Notes under the pieces: model-generated | The model's input: only the letters and a program-made list of their open reading frames with translations | Told to the model about the DNA's origin: nothing | The model's database searches: none | DNA from: DASZGI01 sp035938995 | Lineage (GTDB): Bacteria; Actinomycetota; Actinomycetes; Streptomycetales; Catenulisporaceae | Reading direction: 5' to 3' | NCBI RefSeq assembly: GCF_035938995.1 | Contig: NZ_DASZGI010000191.1 | Span: 1-54,582, forward strand | DNA: 54,582 bases | Made by a program: the position numbers and the translations under genes | Shown here: positions 8,639-16,328 of the stretch, one piece after another | How positions within the stretch are numbered: position 1 is the first letter of the stretch | Layout: every line of letters begins with the position of its first letter

Positions 8639-8693
8639 GCGGTCCGCCGTTTCGGGGACGGCCGGGGTATCCCGCGCCGCCGGGGCGGACCGC
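8639..8693 (+). promoter_or_regulatory. 5' leader hairpin before the NlpC/P60 gene
   Basis: Perfect 10-bp arms GCGGTCCGCC (8639-8648) and GGCGGACCGC (8684-8693) enclose a 35-nt GC-rich loop. The structure sits between the candidate promoter and the ribosome-binding site (GGAAGGAG at 8704-8711). Some NlpC/P60 genes have structured leaders such as the c-di-AMP ydaO riboswitch, but I do not see that consensus here. Confidence 0.35.
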
Positions 8694-8722
8694 CGCCGAG
8701 CGTGGAAGGAGTGACGCCGAGC

Positions 8723-10114
8723 GTGGCGTCCCATAAACGCGCGTGCCGCCGCAGAACTCTGTTGCGCGGAACCGGCGTGGTGGTCTCCACCCTCGCGGTC
8801 GCCGGATTCACCGCGAGCGTCGGCCACGCCGAACCGGCCGGGGGCGGGGCGAACCGCGGGGCGGGGAAGGGGGCGGCGCCGGACGGCGGCACCGCGGGCA
8901 ATCCCGCGCAAGATAACGCAGGAAATCGCGGACCGGCCTCGGCCAGCGCGGCCGAGGCATTCGCGGCCACGTCCGCAGCGGTCGAGCAGCAGGTCGCAAA
9001 CCTCTACCAGCAGGTGGACGCCGCCACCCAGCAGTACGACGCCACCGAAGAACGCATCGCGCGGCTCCAGGCGGCGGTCTCGGGCGAAAGCTCGAAGGCG
9101 GCGCAGTTGCGGGACCAGCTCGGGACGGCCTCAGCCGGACTCGGCCGTCTCGCCGCCGAGCAGTACCGCGACGCCGGGATGAGCCCCGAGATGGCTCTGG
9201 TCTTCGCCACCCATCCGGACGCGTACCTGGAAAAGGCCGGGGTGGACGACCGGTTGGCCGACCTGGCCCGCCAACGGGTGCTCGCCGCACTGATCGACCA
9301 GCGGCAACTGAACACGCTCGAGCGAGAATCCGCCGCCAGCCTGTCCGATCTGAACGTGGCTCAGACGCAGCTCGCCGCGCACCGGTCCGACATCGAAGCG
9401 CGGCTCGCCGACGCCCGCAACAGGCTGGACATGCTCGGCGGCGCGCAGCGGCAGCAGGTGACGGCGGCGCTCGCAGGCAGTCTGCCCGGCGACGGTCTCG
9501 GCACCACGGTGTCCGTCGCGGCCCCGACCCTCAGCTCCCTCATCGCGTCGGTCGCCGCTTCCACAGGGAACGGGGCTTCAGCCGCAGCCGCAGCCGCAGC
9601 CCCAGGCACGCCCGCGCCGACCGCTGTCCCGTCAGCCGCCGCCCCACCGGGCGCATCAGTAGCCGCGGCGAATCCGGCCGGAGCGCCGTCCCCGGGCGCG
9701 ACGGGCGCGGACGGTGCGGCCCCTGACAACTCTGCGGACCAGAGCACATCACCGGGTGACGAGGCACGCATAATCAAGGCCATCTCCGCCGCCTACTCAG
9801 AGCTCGGCAGGCCCTACGTCTGGGGCGCGACGGGCCCGGACGAGTTCGACTGCTCCGGCTTGACCCAGCACGTGTGGGCTTCCGCCGGCGTCATGCTGCC
9901 GCGCACTTCGCAAGAGCAGGCCAACGCCGGTGAAGGCGTCCCGCTGTCCGACATCCGCCCCGGCGACCTCGTGATCTACTACGCGGGCGACACCCACGTC
10001 GGCCTCTACGTCGGCCAGGGCCTGGTGATCCATGCCCCGCGGCCCGGCTCGTTCGTCCAGTTCGCGCCCGTCGACTCGATGCCGATCGACAAGATCGTCA
10101 GACCGGTGCGGTAG
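8723..10114 (+). CDS. Secreted NlpC/P60 peptidoglycan endopeptidase
   Basis: This is a cell-wall hydrolase that cuts peptide stems of peptidoglycan outside the membrane. Starting at GTG 8723 (MASHKRACRR, similar to Streptomyces homologues) it has 463 residues: a signal peptide to about residue 37, a coiled-coil region (about 70-260) and an Ala/Pro-rich linker (about 270-335). The C-terminal NlpC/P60 domain shows the catalytic Cys in DEFDCSGL and His in THVGLYVG, with a third polar residue, His, in VIHAPRP. The RipA/RpfB-partner-like layout suggests a role in division or growth. Its stop codon lies inside the left arm of a 23-bp inverted repeat. Confidence 0.93.
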   Translation: MASHKRACRRRTLLRGTGVVVSTLAVAGFTASVGHAEPAGGGANRGAGKGAAPDGGTAGNPAQDNAGNRGPASASAAEAFAATSAAVEQQVANLYQQVDAATQQYDATEERIARLQAAVSGESSKAAQLRDQLGTASAGLGRLAAEQYRDAGMSPEMALVFATHPDAYLEKAGVDDRLADLARQRVLAALIDQRQLNTLERESAASLSDLNVAQTQLAAHRSDIEARLADARNRLDMLGGAQRQQVTAALAGSLPGDGLGTTVSVAAPTLSSLIASVAASTGNGASAAAAAAAPGTPAPTAVPSAAAPPGASVAAANPAGAPSPGATGADGAAPDNSADQSTSPGDEARIIKAISAAYSELGRPYVWGATGPDEFDCSGLTQHVWASAGVMLPRTSQEQANAGEGVPLSDIRPGDLVIYYAGDTHVGLYVGQGLVIHAPRPGSFVQFAPVDSMPIDKIVRPVR

Positions 10115-10173
10115 GGCGTGCTTAAGAAGGATCGTCAGATAAGCCCGCAGCGATCCTTCTTAAGCACGCCCTA
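10112..10173. repeat. 23-bp perfect inverted repeat that includes the stop codon
   Basis: The arms at 10112-10134 and 10151-10173 are exact complements (cores GCTTAAGAAGGATCG and its mirror) around a 16-nt loop. The left arm begins with the TAG stop of the NlpC/P60 gene. It is less GC-rich than its surroundings and has no T-run. It may be a terminator, an mRNA 3'-stabilising stem or a REP-like element. Confidence 0.75.
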
Positions 10174-10231
10174 GCTGGCGCGGTTTCTCCCTCCCGCTCG
10201 TCGCGGCGATCGTGTCCGCCAGAAAGTGGTA

Positions 10232-10302
10232 GCGACACCCGCGACGGATCGGTCACGGGGTGTCGCGGGCGGCGGGCCGTGGCGCGGGGGCCACTGCCCG
10301 CC
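10232..10302. repeat. Two further hairpins upstream of the glycosyltransferase gene
   Basis: The first hairpin pairs GCGACACCC (10232-10240) with GGGTGTCGC (10258-10266). The second, at 10271-10302, has a 7-bp stem (GGCGGGC/GCCCGCC), a one-base mismatch and a 5-bp inner stem (GTGGC/GCCAC). With the inverted repeat just before, almost the whole 270-nt gap can fold. Confidence 0.5.
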
Positions 10303-10385
10303 AGAGGGCCGGAGTTCCCTGGATCGTCGCGTTCCTGACGGACCGTCGTGTGTGGCGGCACAACCGGATCTGAGATCGTGGCGGC

Positions 10386-11549
10386 ATGGTCCGCACGCTC
10401 GTCGTCACGAACGACTACCCCCCGCGCCCCGGCGGTATCCAGGAGTTTGTTCAGTCGATGGTCGACGGGTTCACTCCAACGGACGTGGTCGTCTACGCCT
10501 CGACCTGGCACGGCCGCGCGGAGGAGTGCCGCGCGTACGACGCCGCGCATCCGTACCTGACCGTGCGCGAGCGGACCTCGGTGCTCCTTCCGGAGCCCCG
10601 CCGCGTGCGCCGCGCCTGCGAGATCGCCCGAGCCGAGGGCTGCGAGGCGGTCTGGTTCGGCGCTGCCGCCCCGCTCGCCCTCATGGCGCCCTCGCTGCGG
10701 CGCGCGGGGGTTCGCCGGCTGGTCGCCACGACACACGGCCACGAGGTCGGGTGGGCGAAACTGCCCGGCGCCCGCCAACTGCTACGCCGAATCGGTGAAT
10801 CGGTCGACGTGGTCACCTATCTGAGTGAGTATCAGCGCACCCGGATCGGGGCGGCGCTGAGCCCGGCCGCCGCCGCGCGGATGGCGCCCCTCTCGCCCGG
10901 TGTGGACATCGACCGCTTCAAGCCCGAGAACCGCGGCGCGCCCGAGACCACCGCACTGCGGGCCCGGCTCGGACTCGCCGACCGGCCCGTGGCGGTGTGC
11001 GTGTCGCGGCTGGTCCCGCGCAAGGGCCAGGACACCCTCATCCGAGCCTGGCCCGAAGTGCGCCGCTCGGTTCCGGACGCCGCGCTGCTGATCGTCAGCG
11101 GTGGCACTTATCGCAAGGATCTCGAGCGCATCGCCCGCGAAGCCGGCGTCGAGCGCGACGTCGTGTTCACCGGCGCGGTGCCGTGGGCCGAGCTGCCGTT
11201 CCACTTCGCGGTAGGAGACGTGTTCGCGATGCCGTGCCGCACCCGCCGTGGCGGCCTAGACGTGGAGGGCCTCGGCATCGTCTACCTCGAGGCGTCAGCG
11301 ACCGGGCTGGCCGTCGTCGGCGGAGACTCCGGCGGCGCGCCCGACGCAGTGATCGACGGCGAGACCGGCTACGTCGTGTCCGGCCGCTCGATCAGCCAGA
11401 CTGCCGGCCGGGTGGCCGAACTGCTCGCGGACCCGACGCTCGCCACCAAGATGGGGCAGGCCGGGCGGGCGTGGGTGCAGGAGCGGTGGCAATGGTCATC
11501 GATCCGGGCCCGGTTCCGCGCGCTGCTGGATCCGGACGAGGGGGCCTAA
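10386..11549 (+). CDS. GT4 glycosyltransferase, PimB-like mannosyltransferase
   Basis: The 387-residue GT-B protein belongs to glycosyltransferase family 4. The N-terminal half starts VRTLVVTNDYPPRPGGIQEFV with the acceptor-binding glycine loop. The C-terminal half carries the nucleotide-sugar motif E-x7-E in DVEGLGIVYLEASATG. It most resembles PimB-type phosphatidyl-myo-inositol mannosyltransferases, which add the second mannose to the PIM glycolipid on the inner membrane face. This is inferred from similarity. The neighbouring, convergent acyl-CoA synthetase gene supports a lipid context. No clear Shine-Dalgarno precedes ATG 10386. Confidence 0.85.
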   Translation: MVRTLVVTNDYPPRPGGIQEFVQSMVDGFTPTDVVVYASTWHGRAEECRAYDAAHPYLTVRERTSVLLPEPRRVRRACEIARAEGCEAVWFGAAAPLALMAPSLRRAGVRRLVATTHGHEVGWAKLPGARQLLRRIGESVDVVTYLSEYQRTRIGAALSPAAAARMAPLSPGVDIDRFKPENRGAPETTALRARLGLADRPVAVCVSRLVPRKGQDTLIRAWPEVRRSVPDAALLIVSGGTYRKDLERIAREAGVERDVVFTGAVPWAELPFHFAVGDVFAMPCRTRRGGLDVEGLGIVYLEASATGLAVVGGDSGGAPDAVIDGETGYVVSGRSISQTAGRVAELLADPTLATKMGQAGRAWVQERWQWSSIRARFRALLDPDEGA

Positions 11550-11589
11550 GGGCTCAGGGCGTCGAGCGGATCTACGGAGGCTGGGAAAG

Positions 11590-11626
11590 CCCCTGCGCCG
11601 GACCGAGGAGCAGTCCGGCGCAGGGG
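11590..11626. terminator. Bidirectional terminator between glycosyltransferase and fadD
   Basis: Perfect 14-bp arms CCCCTGCGCCGGAC (11590-11603) and GTCCGGCGCAGGGG (11613-11626) surround a 9-nt loop. It lies between two convergent genes, 41 nt after one stop and 24 nt after the other. Confidence 0.88.
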
Positions 11627-11649
11627 TGAGAGACAGCGGCAGGTAAGGG

Positions 11650-13476
11650 CTACTTCGCGTACAGGGCCTCGATATCGGCCACGTGCTCCGCGTTCAGCAC
11701 GTGCCGCTTGATGCCCATCTTGAGCGACAGCTGGCCGCCCTCGATGGTCCACTCGACCGGCAGCACCTTGAACTTGCGGATCGACTCGGCCCTGGAGACC
11801 GCCTCGTTCGCCGACGCGACTGCCGCCTCGATCTCGTGCAGCACCGCCGGGTCGCCGGCCAGGTCCGCGAGCGGCATGTCCTTGGGACGACCGTGCAGCT
11901 CAAGCCACCCCGGCAGCGCCTCAGGGTCGAGGGTGATCAGCGCGGCGATGAACGGCTGCTGGTCCCCGACCACCATGGACTGCGCGACCAGCGGGTGCGC
12001 GTTGAGCCGGTCCTCAAGCACCGCGGGGGCCACGTTCTTGCCCGCCGCCGTCACCAGGATCTCCTTCTTGCGCCCGGTGATCGAGAGGTAGCCGTCGTCG
12101 TCCAGCTTGCCCAGGTCGCCGGTGCGGAAGTAGCCGTCCTCGGTGAACGCCTCCTTCGAGGCCTCCTCGTTGTTCCAGTACCCGGCGAACACCTGGCGGC
12201 CCTTGATCAGGATCTCGCCGTCGTCGGCGATCTTGATGGTGGTGCCGGGCACCGGGGGACCCACCGTGCCCGCCTTAGCGTTCGGGTACGGGTTGACCGC
12301 CACCGCGGGCGCCGTCTCGGTCAGGCCGTAGCCCTCGCACACGAACAGCCCGATACCGCGGAAGAAGTGGGTCAGCCGCGCGCCCAGCGGCGCGCCGCCG
12401 GAGATCGCGTACTTGGTCCGGCCGCCCAACGCCGCGCGCAGCTTGCCGTAGACGAGGCGGTCGAACAGCTTGTGCTTCAGCACCAGGCCGGTGCGCACCC
12501 GTCCGGTCTCGTGCGCCTCGGACCACTCGATCGCGGTCGCGGCCGCCATGTCGAAGATCTTGCCCTTGCCTTCGGAGTGCGCCTTGAGGCTCGCCGAGTT
12601 GTAGACCTTCTCGAACACCCGCGGCACCGAAAGGATGAACGTCGGCTGGAAGCTGCCCAGTTCCGCGACCACGTTCTTGACGTCCGAGCAGTGGCCGAGC
12701 TTGGCCCGCGCGAACAGCGCCCCGAGGTGGATGACTCGGGCGAACACGTGCGCCAGCGGCAGGAAGAGCAGCGTCGAGGGCTGCTCGCCGTCCTCGCCGA
12801 GGAACATGGCGTTCAGGAAGTTGACCGCGTTGCCTACCTCGAACAGCAGATTGCCGTGGGTCAGGACGCAGCCCTTCGGCCGCCCGGTCGTCCCCGAGGT
12901 GTAGATCAGCGTCGCCACGGTGTCCGGCTTCAGCGAGCCGCGCCGCTCGGCCAGCGTCGCCTCCGCGACGTCAGCGCCCGCGGTGGCCAGCAGCGCCAGG
13001 GCACCGGATGGGGCCTCGGCCGACGAGTCGATCTGCCAGACGTGCTTGAGCCCGGCGGCCTGGTCGCGCACCGACTCCACCGTCGCGGTGTTCGCCGCGG
13101 TCTCGGCGAAGACGGCCACCGCGCCCGAGTCCGCCAGGATCCACGCCACCTGCTCGGTCGAGGAGGTCTCGTAGATCGGCACCGGGATCGCGCCGGCCTC
13201 CCAGATCGCGAAGTCCAGCAGCGACCATTCGTAGCGGGTGCGGGAGAAGATCGCGACCCGGTCGCCCGTCCCGACCCCCATCGACACCAGGCCGCGGGCC
13301 ACCGCCGAGATCTCGTCGAGGAACTCCCGGGCGGTCACGTCCTGCCAGGCTCCGGCGGAGTCCTTGCGGGCGACCACCGCCAGGTCCGGTACTTCCGCTG
13401 CGTTGCGGTGCACGAGATCGGTGAGGTTCGCCCCTTCGGGCACCTCGTACAACGGTTCAACAGTGAACTCGCGCAC
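11650..13476 (-). CDS. Long-chain fatty-acid-CoA ligase (AMP-binding, FAA1-type)
   Basis: The enzyme activates fatty acids to acyl-CoA through an acyl-adenylate. At 608 residues it has the FAA1/FadD15-type length. Motifs include the P-loop TLIYTSGTTGRPKG, the A5 segment CEGYGLTET, the A7 segment YFRTGDLGKL and the A8 region GRKKEILVTAAGKNVAP, where the second lysine shown is in the usual catalytic zone. I chose GTG 13476 (MREFTVEPLYEV) because GAGGAG lies six bases upstream and homologues begin this way; GTG 13494 is an alternative. It is a single gene, convergent with the glycosyltransferase. Confidence 0.93.
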   Translation of the reverse strand: MREFTVEPLYEVPEGANLTDLVHRNAAEVPDLAVVARKDSAGAWQDVTAREFLDEISAVARGLVSMGVGTGDRVAIFSRTRYEWSLLDFAIWEAGAIPVPIYETSSTEQVAWILADSGAVAVFAETAANTATVESVRDQAAGLKHVWQIDSSAEAPSGALALLATAGADVAEATLAERRGSLKPDTVATLIYTSGTTGRPKGCVLTHGNLLFEVGNAVNFLNAMFLGEDGEQPSTLLFLPLAHVFARVIHLGALFARAKLGHCSDVKNVVAELGSFQPTFILSVPRVFEKVYNSASLKAHSEGKGKIFDMAAATAIEWSEAHETGRVRTGLVLKHKLFDRLVYGKLRAALGGRTKYAISGGAPLGARLTHFFRGIGLFVCEGYGLTETAPAVAVNPYPNAKAGTVGPPVPGTTIKIADDGEILIKGRQVFAGYWNNEEASKEAFTEDGYFRTGDLGKLDDDGYLSITGRKKEILVTAAGKNVAPAVLEDRLNAHPLVAQSMVVGDQQPFIAALITLDPEALPGWLELHGRPKDMPLADLAGDPAVLHEIEAAVASANEAVSRAESIRKFKVLPVEWTIEGGQLSLKMGIKRHVLNAEHVADIEALYAK

Positions 13477-13894
13477 CCATGGCTCCTCGGACACTGAGGG
13501 TTTAAACGGTCTACAGCGGTAATACCGGAAACGGTCCGGTTAGTCCCGCACTGTTGTGCCATACCAGCGTTTCCGCCCTCTGGAATCCGGCCCGCGGCGG
13601 CGGGCCGCACCAATCCCAGACGCGCGTTTCCATGGCATCCGCACTGACGTTACATCTCATTACTAGCGGGTAGCTAGTGTCTCTGGCCAGGCGAACGCGT
13701 CACATCCGCGCGGCGAAGTCGCCCTGGCCACTGTGGCATTGGCCGACCTGCGGTATACGTGTGCCTCCTTAGGGGCAGCGCGGCGCGGTACCCTGAACCG
13801 AGCAAAGCCAGGGGAACACCACCGGCCGACGGCCCTCGTCCGGCGCGGCCCCGATCCGGACGTCGGGCACGGCAGGGGCAGAAAGGGCAGGGCG
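13477..13894. other. Divergent intergenic region, fadD / SRPBCC gene
   Basis: About 400 nt without a credible gene. It contains an 8-bp AT palindrome GTTTAAAC (13500-13507) close to the fadD start and the operator-like repeat at 13662-13678. Both promoters should be here, but I cannot place them with confidence. Confidence 0.45.
13662..13678. promoter_or_regulatory. Operator-like inverted repeat ACTAGC-N5-GCTAGT
   Basis: Perfect 6-bp arms flank GGGTA. The overlapping core TACTAGCGGGTA is itself nearly palindromic (TAC-N-N-GC-N-N-GTA), the general shape of TetR- or GntR-type sites that control fatty-acid genes in actinobacteria. It is 186 nt upstream of the fadD start. Its regulator is unknown. 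Confidence 0.35.
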
Positions 13895-14344
13895 ATGGCG
13901 GACCGCACCAGAGCCTCTATCCATATCGGCGCGCCCGCCGCCGCCGTCATGGCGGTGATCGCGGACCTGCCCGCCTACCCGGAGTGGACCGGAGAGGTCA
14001 AGAAGGCCGAGGTGCTGGCGACCGATCCGGACACCGGGCGCGCCGCCCGGGTGCGGCTGTCCATCGACTCCGGGGCGCTGCGCGACCAGCAGGTGCTTGC
14101 GTACACCTTCGACGGGGACCGCGCCGTGCACTGGACCCTGGTCGAGGGGGACATGCTGCGTTCGCTCGAGGGCTCGTACGTGCTCACGCCCCAGGACGGC
14201 GGCGGCGCCACGACCGTCGAGTACACGCTCGCCGTCGACGCGAAGATCCCGTTGTTCGGAATGATGAAGTCGAAGATCGAGAAGGTCATCATCGACCGCG
14301 CGCTCGCGGGCCTGAAAAAGCGCGTCGAAACCACCGCCCGGTGA
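13895..14344 (+). CDS. SRPBCC-family (polyketide cyclase/START-like) protein
   Basis: The 149-residue protein has the helix-grip SRPBCC fold, a hydrophobic ligand pocket. Recognisable segments are SIHIGAPAAAVMAVIADLPAYPEWTGEVKKAEV at the start, HWTLVEGDMLRSLEGSYVLTP in the middle, and the C-terminal helix IDRALAGLKKRVETTAR. Related Streptomyces proteins lie next to ArsA-like ATPase and glucokinase genes, as here. The ligand is unknown. ATG 13895 follows a weak GAAAGG site. The ArsA-like gene begins 45 nt downstream, so the two may be co-transcribed. Confidence 0.85.
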   Translation: MADRTRASIHIGAPAAAVMAVIADLPAYPEWTGEVKKAEVLATDPDTGRAARVRLSIDSGALRDQQVLAYTFDGDRAVHWTLVEGDMLRSLEGSYVLTPQDGGGATTVEYTLAVDAKIPLFGMMKSKIEKVIIDRALAGLKKRVETTAR

Positions 14345-14389
14345 CCGCGGGCCGCCACGACGCCGAACGCAGACAGCAGACAGATTCAG

Positions 14390-15829
14390 ATGGAGACCTC
14401 CTCGCAGCCCGGACCCGCCTCGCCCCCCAAACCCTCCGACAGCACCCTTCCCGACAGCGCCATGACCTCCGTCGGTGACGCTACGGGCATCGGCGCCGCG
14501 GCCCTCTCAGAGGCACCCGACCTCGCCGAAAGCGCCCCTGCCCCGGCTACTGCGGCGGCCCCGCCTGAGCAGCTGAACCCCGCCCGCGCCACGCGCTTGG
14601 TCTTCGTCACCGGCAAGGGCGGCAGCGGCGTGAGCACGGTGGCCGCGGCCACCGCGGCGCACGGTGCGCAGCGCGGCCTGCGCACCCTCGTGCTCTCCCT
14701 CGGCGCGCTCGGCGCGGACAACGACGCCGACGACCTGCCCGCGATCCTCGACCACGAGGTCAACACCGTGCCCACGCAGGTCGACGATCTGCTTTACGCA
14801 CAACGCTTCGCGGTGCAGCCCGCGTTCGAGGAGTGGTACGGCAAGGCCGTCACCCGCTTCCGCGGCCTGCTGGAAACATTCGGCGTCGGCGCCCCCGACG
14901 CCGCGGAACTGGCCGCCCCGCCCGGCGTGGGCGAACCGCTCGCACTGCACGAGATCACCACGGCCGTCACCGGCGGCGCTTGGGACCTGGTCGTGGTGGA
15001 CGGCCCGCCGCTCGGCCCCGCGCTGCGCTTGCTGTCGCTGCCCACCAGCGCGCAGACCTGGCTGCGCCGTGCCCGCCCGGTGGAGAACCAGGCCGCCCGC
15101 GCGCTGCGCCCGCTGCTCTCCTCGCTGGCCGGGCTGCCCCTGCCGCAGACCGCGCTGGTCGACCTGGCTGACAACGCCACCGCGCGCTGCGCCGCCGCGC
15201 ACGCCGCGCTCGCCGACCCCCTCTCCTCGGTCCGCCTGGTCGCCACGCCGGACACCGTCGCCGCCTCCCGGCTGCGCGCCGCGCGCACCGCCCTCGCCCT
15301 CTACGGCCTGCGGCTCGACGGCCTGGTCGTCAACCGCCAGATCCTCGAGGCGCCCCGGGACAGCTGGTCGAGGGGTTGGGCCGCGGCCCAGCGGATCGCG
15401 ATGGAAACCCTGGCGGAGACCTTCGGCGGGGTGCCCCTGCACGAGATCCCCTACCGCCCCTGCGAACCGCTCGGCCTCGAGGAACTCGCCGTCGTCGCGG
15501 CCGCCGCGTACGGCGCGGGCGACGGCCTGGGCCCCGCCGCCATGCCCCCGGCCCCCCGGCTGATCGAGTCCGAGGGCGGATATACCCTGGTGGTGCCGCT
15601 TCCCGCGGCCGACCGGCGGGCGCTGTCGCTGGTCCGGCGCGGGGACGACCTGGTGCTCACGACCGGCGCGCACCGCCGCGTCCTGCCGCTCGACTCGGTG
15701 CTGCGACGCTGCCGGGTCGCCGGGGCGGTGCTGCGCGAGCAGGCCCTGAACATCCGCTTCGTGCCCGATCCGGACCTTTGGCCGGCCCGGGACGCCGCGC
15801 CGTCCACGCCGCCAGGAGGCCAGCCGTGA
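14390..15829 (+). CDS. ArsA/Get3-like ATPase family protein with degenerate P-loop
   Basis: The 479-residue protein belongs to the anion-transporting ATPase (ArsA/Get3) superfamily. A 60-residue Ala/Pro-rich N-terminus precedes VFVTGKGGSGVST (residues 71-83). The first Lys of the deviant Walker A motif is K76, but the usual P-loop Lys is V81, so ATP binding may be altered. LVVVDGPPLGP is the Walker-B-like strand. The C-terminal beta domain (LVVPLPAADRRALSLVRRGDDLVLTTGAHRRVLPLD) matches ArsA-HSP20-like tails. There are no arsenic genes nearby. The stop overlaps the GTG of the next gene (GTGA). Confidence 0.82.
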   Translation: METSSQPGPASPPKPSDSTLPDSAMTSVGDATGIGAAALSEAPDLAESAPAPATAAAPPEQLNPARATRLVFVTGKGGSGVSTVAAATAAHGAQRGLRTLVLSLGALGADNDADDLPAILDHEVNTVPTQVDDLLYAQRFAVQPAFEEWYGKAVTRFRGLLETFGVGAPDAAELAAPPGVGEPLALHEITTAVTGGAWDLVVVDGPPLGPALRLLSLPTSAQTWLRRARPVENQAARALRPLLSSLAGLPLPQTALVDLADNATARCAAAHAALADPLSSVRLVATPDTVAASRLRAARTALALYGLRLDGLVVNRQILEAPRDSWSRGWAAAQRIAMETLAETFGGVPLHEIPYRPCEPLGLEELAVVAAAAYGAGDGLGPAAMPPAPRLIESEGGYTLVVPLPAADRRALSLVRRGDDLVLTTGAHRRVLPLDSVLRRCRVAGAVLREQALNIRFVPDPDLWPARDAAPSTPPGGQP

Positions 15830-16275
15830 CCGACCGCCCAGCCGACGATTCCGCGGACCGCGACCCCGGCGCCGACGGGGCCGCCCCGGACGGCGAGGAC
15901 GAGGGCGCCGACATCCCCGTCGTCGAGGTCGCACCCGCCGCGCCGCCGGCCCGCATTGGCTCCGGCGTGCCATCCACTCCCAGCACTGCCGGACCGGACT
16001 GGACGCGGGATGAGCCGGTACGGGATGATCCGGGGACGTTGGGTGAGGAAGCGCGCAAACTGTGGGACACGGTCCGCGATCAGTTCGTCGATCCTCTCCT
16101 GCGGAACTACCCGGAGGCGGCCGGGCATCTTTCCACTGCGGGTTCGGAATTCGCGGCGGCGTTGCGTGCGCTCGTCCGCGGTGCCGAGCGCCGGTGGACC
16201 GACAGCGAGCAGCACCCGGAAGACGGCCGCGACGGCCGGACCGCGAGGGACGAGGGCGGGGACGCCGACTCCTGA
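15826..16275 (+). CDS. Conserved acidic hypothetical protein coupled to the ArsA-like gene
   Basis: GTG 15826 overlaps the previous stop and is preceded by AGGAGG six bases upstream, a strong start. The 149 residues comprise a disordered, Asp/Ala/Pro-rich first half and a short helical second half (LGEEARKLWDTVRDQFVDPLLRNYPEAAGHLSTAGSEFAAALRALVRG). The acidic tail has no membrane helix. I do not recognise a function. Similar small proteins accompany ArsA-like genes in Streptomyces, so a partner role is plausible but unproven. Confidence 0.75.
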   Translation: MTDRPADDSADRDPGADGAAPDGEDEGADIPVVEVAPAAPPARIGSGVPSTPSTAGPDWTRDEPVRDDPGTLGEEARKLWDTVRDQFVDPLLRNYPEAAGHLSTAGSEFAAALRALVRGAERRWTDSEQHPEDGRDGRTARDEGGDADS

Positions 16276-16328
16276 GCCCGGCCCGGCCCCGCGGCCGTGC
16301 GCAGGGGCGAATGGCGAATGAGGGGACC

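Noticed and set aside
11683..13497. 604-codon plus-strand frame opposite fadD
   Set aside because: The minus frame carries all adenylate-forming motifs; the plus frame is charged shadow sequence.
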